Assembly: GCF_003254645.1 (NCBI RefSeq)
Contig: NZ_PNFD01000001.1
Location: forward strand, 1-64,000
Origin: Microbacterium suaedae
GTDB taxonomy: Bacteria > Actinomycetota > Actinomycetes > Actinomycetales > Microbacteriaceae
Length of the DNA stretch: 64,000 nt
Direction: 5' to 3'
A program made the translations under genes and the position numbers. Under the pieces are notes generated by a model. That model worked only from the letters and a program-made list of their open reading frames with translations, did not search any database and was not told the origin of the DNA. Positions 61,088-64,000 of this stretch are shown here, in pieces; within the stretch, counting starts at the first letter, position 1; each line of letters begins with the position of its first letter.

Positions 61088-62020
61088 CTACGAAGAGCGC
61101 TTGCGCTGACACTGAGGACAGAAAAACGAGGATCGGTTCATAAATTTCACCCGGCGGATGGGTGATCCACATCGTGCACATGCCTGGTCGGTACGACCAT
61201 AGGCATTTAAGGAGTGCGCAAAATAACCCGCCTGCCCATTGACGTTCACGTACTGCGCGTCGAAGCTCGTTCCACCCTCGGCGAGGGCCTTGGCCAGGAC
61301 CGCGCGCACCTCCGCGAGAAGGCGGTTCACGGCGCGCGTCGACAGCGACGATGCGGGCGTCTCGGGATGGATCCGCGCCGCCCACAGCGCCTCGTCGGCG
61401 TAGATGTTGCCGATCCCGCTCACGACGGACTGATCCAGCAACACGCGCTTGATCGCGGAGCGCCTGCCCGCGACAAGGTCGCGGAACGCGCGGTCGTCGA
61501 AGGCGAGGTCCAGCGGATCCCGGGCGATGTGCGCCGCCTGCGATGCGACGCGCGGCAGCGGATCGCCGTGGCCACCCGCCGCGCCATCGGGGGTGGCGAC
61601 GAGCGCGTCGATCGCGAGCGAGCCGAACGTGCGCTGATCCGAGAAGACAACCGCCAGCTCACCGTGTTCCGGGTGCTCGATCGAGAGGCGGATCCTTTCG
61701 TGGCGCTCCCGCGGGGCTCCGGGAGCACGCAGGAGCATCTGTCCGCTCATGCCGAGGTGCGCGACGATCGCCTCGTCGGATCCGTCGAGCGGGAACCAGA
61801 GGAACTTCCCCCGCCGCACCGCGGCGCGTACGACGCGATCCGTAAGTCTCGTAGCGAAGTCGGCGCCGCGCGAACCTGGCCCGATGCCCACGGAGCGTGC
61901 CGACACGTCATGACGCGTCAACGCGCGCTCGTCGAGCACCTCGATTCCCGCGATCCGCGCGCCGACGATGGCCGGGGCGAGACCCGTGCGAACGACCTCG
62001 ACCTCGGGAAGCTCAGGCAC
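61088..62020 (-). CDS. mutM: Formamidopyrimidine-DNA glycosylase with island-derived 3' end
   Basis: It removes oxidised purines such as 8-oxoguanine and nicks the abasic site. The 310-residue protein has catalytic PELPEVEVVRTGL (Pro1-Glu2 after Met removal), the conserved Lys in SAIKRVLLDQSVVSGIGNIY, and the C-terminal zinc finger CARCGSPIRRVKF and FFCPQCQRKR. Bases 61088-61228 are visibly AT-richer than the rest, and a diverged native version of the same 3' end sits at 49525. The hybrid frame is intact, so the enzyme should be active. It overlaps rnc by 8 bp. Confidence 0.96.
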   Translation of the reverse strand: MPELPEVEVVRTGLAPAIVGARIAGIEVLDERALTRHDVSARSVGIGPGSRGADFATRLTDRVVRAAVRRGKFLWFPLDGSDEAIVAHLGMSGQMLLRAPGAPRERHERIRLSIEHPEHGELAVVFSDQRTFGSLAIDALVATPDGAAGGHGDPLPRVASQAAHIARDPLDLAFDDRAFRDLVAGRRSAIKRVLLDQSVVSGIGNIYADEALWAARIHPETPASSLSTRAVNRLLAEVRAVLAKALAEGGTSFDAQYVNVNGQAGYFAHSLNAYGRTDQACARCGSPIRRVKFMNRSSFFCPQCQRKRSS

Positions 62021-62717
62021 CGGCGGATGGATTCAGCGCCCGCCAGAGCGTGAGCGCCGCCGCCATCTCGGCCTGCTTCTTGCTCGTTCCCGAACCCGAG
62101 GCTCTGTCCTCGCCAACCGTGACCACGGCCGTGAACCGGCGATCGTGATCGGGCCCGGAGCTCGTGATCTCGTACGACGGCGGATCGACCCCACGGTGCG
62201 CGGCGAGCTCCTGGACGCTCGTCTTCGGGTCGACGGCCGCACCATAGCGCGCCGGATCCTCGATGAGCGGAGTGATGAGGTGGAGCACGAGGGCATCGGC
62301 CGCTTCGCGTCCCACCGAGAGGAACGCGGCACCGAAGACCGCCTCCATCGCGTCGGCGAGAATCGAGTCCTTGTCGCGGCCGCCGGTCTGCTCCTCCCCG
62401 CGGCCCAGCTGGAGATACTCACCCAGGCCGATCCCGCGCGCGACATCGGCGAGGGCGAGCGTCGATACGACGCCGGCACGGCGCTTGGCGAGGTCACCCT
62501 CTGAAACGTCGGGGAACCGCTCGTAGAGCATCGCGGTCACGGCGAGACCCAGCACCGAGTCGCCGAGGAACTCGAGACGCTCGTTGTGCGGGATACCGCC
62601 GTTCTCATAGGCGTAGGAGCGATGCGTGAGCGCTAACGCGAGAAGCTCGGCGTCGATCTCGACGCCGAGCTTCTCGGTCAGCGACACCTGCGCGCGCTCG
62701 TCAGTGCGCAGTGCCAT
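62013..62717 (-). CDS. rnc: Ribonuclease III
   Basis: This double-strand RNA endonuclease processes rRNA and mRNA. The 234-residue protein has the catalytic signature NERLEFLGDSVLGLAV, the second acidic motif DKDSILADAMEAVFGAAFLS and a C-terminal dsRNA-binding domain (TSVQELAAHRG, GTSKKQAEMAAAL). It lies between rpmF and mutM, overlapping the latter, as in many actinobacteria. Confidence 0.98.
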   Translation of the reverse strand: MALRTDERAQVSLTEKLGVEIDAELLALALTHRSYAYENGGIPHNERLEFLGDSVLGLAVTAMLYERFPDVSEGDLAKRRAGVVSTLALADVARGIGLGEYLQLGRGEEQTGGRDKDSILADAMEAVFGAAFLSVGREAADALVLHLITPLIEDPARYGAAVDPKTSVQELAAHRGVDPPSYEITSSGPDHDRRFTAVVTVGEDRASGSGTSKKQAEMAAALTLWRALNPSAGA

Positions 62718-62725
62718 CTCGGGTG

Positions 62726-62935
62726 TCAGGCGTCAGCGACCTTGCGGCCCTTGTACTCGAGGAACAGCTCGGTTCCCTGCGAGTCGGTGACGACCTTGGC
62801 CTGGTGCGGACGGCTGTAGGTGACCTTGCCGTTCTCGACGGTCTTGACGAGCGCGGGGGCCTCGGCCTTCCACTGCGAACGACGCGAGCGCGTGTTCGAG
62901 CGCGACATCCGGCGCTTCGGGGGGTTACCTGCCAT
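62726..62935 (-). CDS. rpmF: 50S ribosomal protein L32
   Basis: The 69-residue product begins [20 protein letters not shown], the L32 signature. It lacks the CxxC zinc pairs, so it is the zinc-independent form. The ATG at 62935 is set by homology. It sits 2 bp after DUF177 and 8 bp before rnc. Confidence 0.97.
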   Translation of the reverse strand: MAGNPPKRRMSRSNTRSRRSQWKAEAPALVKTVENGKVTYSRPHQAKVVTDSQGTELFLEYKGRKVADA

Positions 62936-62937
62936 GG

Positions 62938-63492
62938 CTAGCTCTCTTCTCTGCTCTGGACGGCGCCGGGCGCCGACTCGGTTTCTGTGAGTTTCTGGAG
63001 CGCTGCCCATCGCGGATCGATGGGGTCCTGCGCCACGCCGGGAGATTCCGTCAGCTGCTCGCCCGTAGCTGGATCAAGGCCGGGGCAATCCGGCCGACAG
63101 ACCGGCTGAAACGGAAGCGACAATACAATCGCATCTCTGACCAGAGTTTCAAGATCCACGTGGTCGTCTTGAAGCACGAAGTCAGGGGTTTCATCACCAG
63201 GGTACTCGAAAAGCTCCTGGAACTCGACTTCGACAGGCTGGGAGATGGCTCGCAGGCAACGGCTGCACTCCCCGTCGGCGACCGTGTCGACGGTTCCGCT
63301 GACGAGGATCCCCTCATGGACGGATTCGAGCCGCACGTCGAAGCGAAGCGGGCGATCCTTCTCGATCGCGACGATGCCCTCCCCCCACCGCTCGGGAGTC
63401 GGGATCGTGAGCTCATGCTCGCGCATCTCGCCGGTCTTGCGGACGATGTCGCGCACCGGCAGGACGAAGGGTCCGGAGAGTCGGTTCTTCAC
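62938..63492 (-). CDS. DUF177 (YceD) family protein
   Basis: The 184-residue protein starts (M)[20 protein letters not shown] from GTG 63492, preceded by TGGAGA. It has the paired-cysteine motifs [11 protein letters not shown] and [10 protein letters not shown] expected for zinc binding. YceD proteins are conserved beside rpmF and are linked to 23S rRNA or ribosome biogenesis. The position directly before rpmF supports the call. Confidence 0.95.
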   Translation of the reverse strand: MKNRLSGPFVLPVRDIVRKTGEMREHELTIPTPERWGEGIVAIEKDRPLRFDVRLESVHEGILVSGTVDTVADGECSRCLRAISQPVEVEFQELFEYPGDETPDFVLQDDHVDLETLVRDAIVLSLPFQPVCRPDCPGLDPATGEQLTESPGVAQDPIDPRWAALQKLTETESAPGAVQSREES

Positions 63493-63538
63493 GTCTCCAG
63501 CGTAGGGCCCTGCGCTCAGCGTCGGGTGAAGGCCGTTC

Positions 63539-64000
63539 TCAGAAGTCGCTGGGCGTCGACTGGTCGAGATAGCGTGCGACGGCCCCCGGGACGTACGGCG
63601 ACACATCTCCCCCAAGGCCCGCCACCTGGCGAACGAGAGAGCTCGAGACGACCGAGTTCGCCGGGTCGGCGAGGAGGAAGACGGTCTCGACCCCCGCGAG
63701 GTGATTGTTCACCACGGCCATCGGCGTCTCGTACGAGACGTCCTGCTGCGCGCGGATCCCCTTCACGAGGACGCCGGCACCGACCTCCTCGGCATAGTCG
63801 ACGAGCAGGCCGACGCTCCAGCTGCCCACGACGATCTTGCCCGGGAGCTCGGCGTCGGCGATCGACTGCTCGAGCAGACGCAGCCGCAGCGCGAGCGGCA
63901 GCATCCCCTCCTTGTCGGGATTGTGGACGACGAGCACGTGGAGCTCGTCGTACAGGCCCGCCGCTCGACGGATGATGTCGAGATGGCCGAGCGTGGGCGG
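63539..64000 (-). CDS. coaD: Pantetheine-phosphate adenylyltransferase, 5'-truncated by window
   Basis: It makes dephospho-CoA from phosphopantetheine and ATP. The frame is open to the window edge and begins [20 protein letters not shown], containing the TLGH nucleotidyltransferase motif. The C-terminal [13 protein letters not shown] and [16 protein letters not shown] are typical. The true start lies a few codons beyond base 64000. It leads the coaD-DUF177-rpmF-rnc-mutM operon. Confidence 0.96.
   Translation of the reverse strand, partial: PPTLGHLDIIRRAAGLYDELHVLVVHNPDKEGMLPLALRLRLLEQSIADAELPGKIVVGSWSVGLLVDYAEEVGAGVLVKGIRAQQDVSYETPMAVVNNHLAGVETVFLLADPANSVVSSSLVRQVAGLGGDVSPYVPGAVARYLDQSTPSDF

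Larger units (their letters stand above)
49660..61228. mobile_element. Genomic island of about 11.6 kb integrated in mutM
   Basis: The two ends are defined by the switch in mutM homology: native 3' fragment up to 49659, island-supplied 3' end from 61088 to 61228. The island encodes an excisionase-like protein at one edge, XRE regulation, nuclease, ATPase and unknown genes. Conserved chromosomal genes resume beyond 61228. No integrase, relaxase or transposase is visible, so it is probably a non-autonomous or decayed element. Confidence 0.8.

Noticed and set aside
49660-61228. tRNA gene as the island attachment site
   Set aside because: No tRNA-like cloverleaf is visible at either junction; the duplicated sequence is protein-coding mutM.

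Overview
The window is high-GC DNA with dense, short-spaced, often overlapping genes, many GTG starts and actinobacterial gene families. These include an SucB-type E2, a DUF4191 protein, two glutamine synthetases with GlnE, and a GlnR-like box. A member of the Actinomycetota is certain; Microbacteriaceae, close to Microbacterium, is my inference from family resemblance and gene order.

Region 1 (1-14.5 kb) is nitrogen and central metabolism. It holds the 3' part of sucB with a perfectly repeated lipoyl domain, DUF4191 and RDD membrane proteins, glnA behind a GlnR-like box, a lone ParA, a GntR regulator, and the glnA2-glnE pair. The SPOR-like small protein and lnt follow. The rpsP-khpA-rimM ribosome-assembly operon (13.9-15.1 kb) comes next.

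Region 2 (15.3-25.5 kb) is uptake. A DtxR-type iron box precedes a five-gene siderophore import and reduction operon. A SorC regulator then faces glpD-glpF-glpK across a pair of operator-like sites. Region 3 (25.5-40.8 kb) is housekeeping: ffh, lipB-lipA, a peptide-type ABC importer, ftsY, an RlmG-like methyltransferase and smc.

Region 4 (41-49.5 kb) is accessory. It has a leader peptide candidate, a GNAT enzyme, a CofD/FbiA enzyme and a flavin monooxygenase. A UvrA-like ATPase diverges from its probable WYL regulator, and a decayed hipBA locus still has three phased operators.

Region 5 (49.66-61.23 kb) is the main discovery. An island of about 11.6 kb sits inside the 3' end of mutM. The displaced native mutM 3' end remains at 49525-49659, and the island supplies a diverged replacement that restores the MutM zinc finger. 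The cargo is an excisionase-like protein, an XRE and cysteine-protease-like pair, a two-gene module with a PD-(D/E)XK-like nuclease fused to LRV/HEAT-like repeats, an actinobacterial unknown, a DUF3800 protein and an AAA_13-like ATPase with a CxxC pair. This looks like a defence island, but that is inference; no integrase is visible. Region 6 (61.1-64 kb) resumes the conserved mutM-rnc-rpmF-DUF177-coaD operon.
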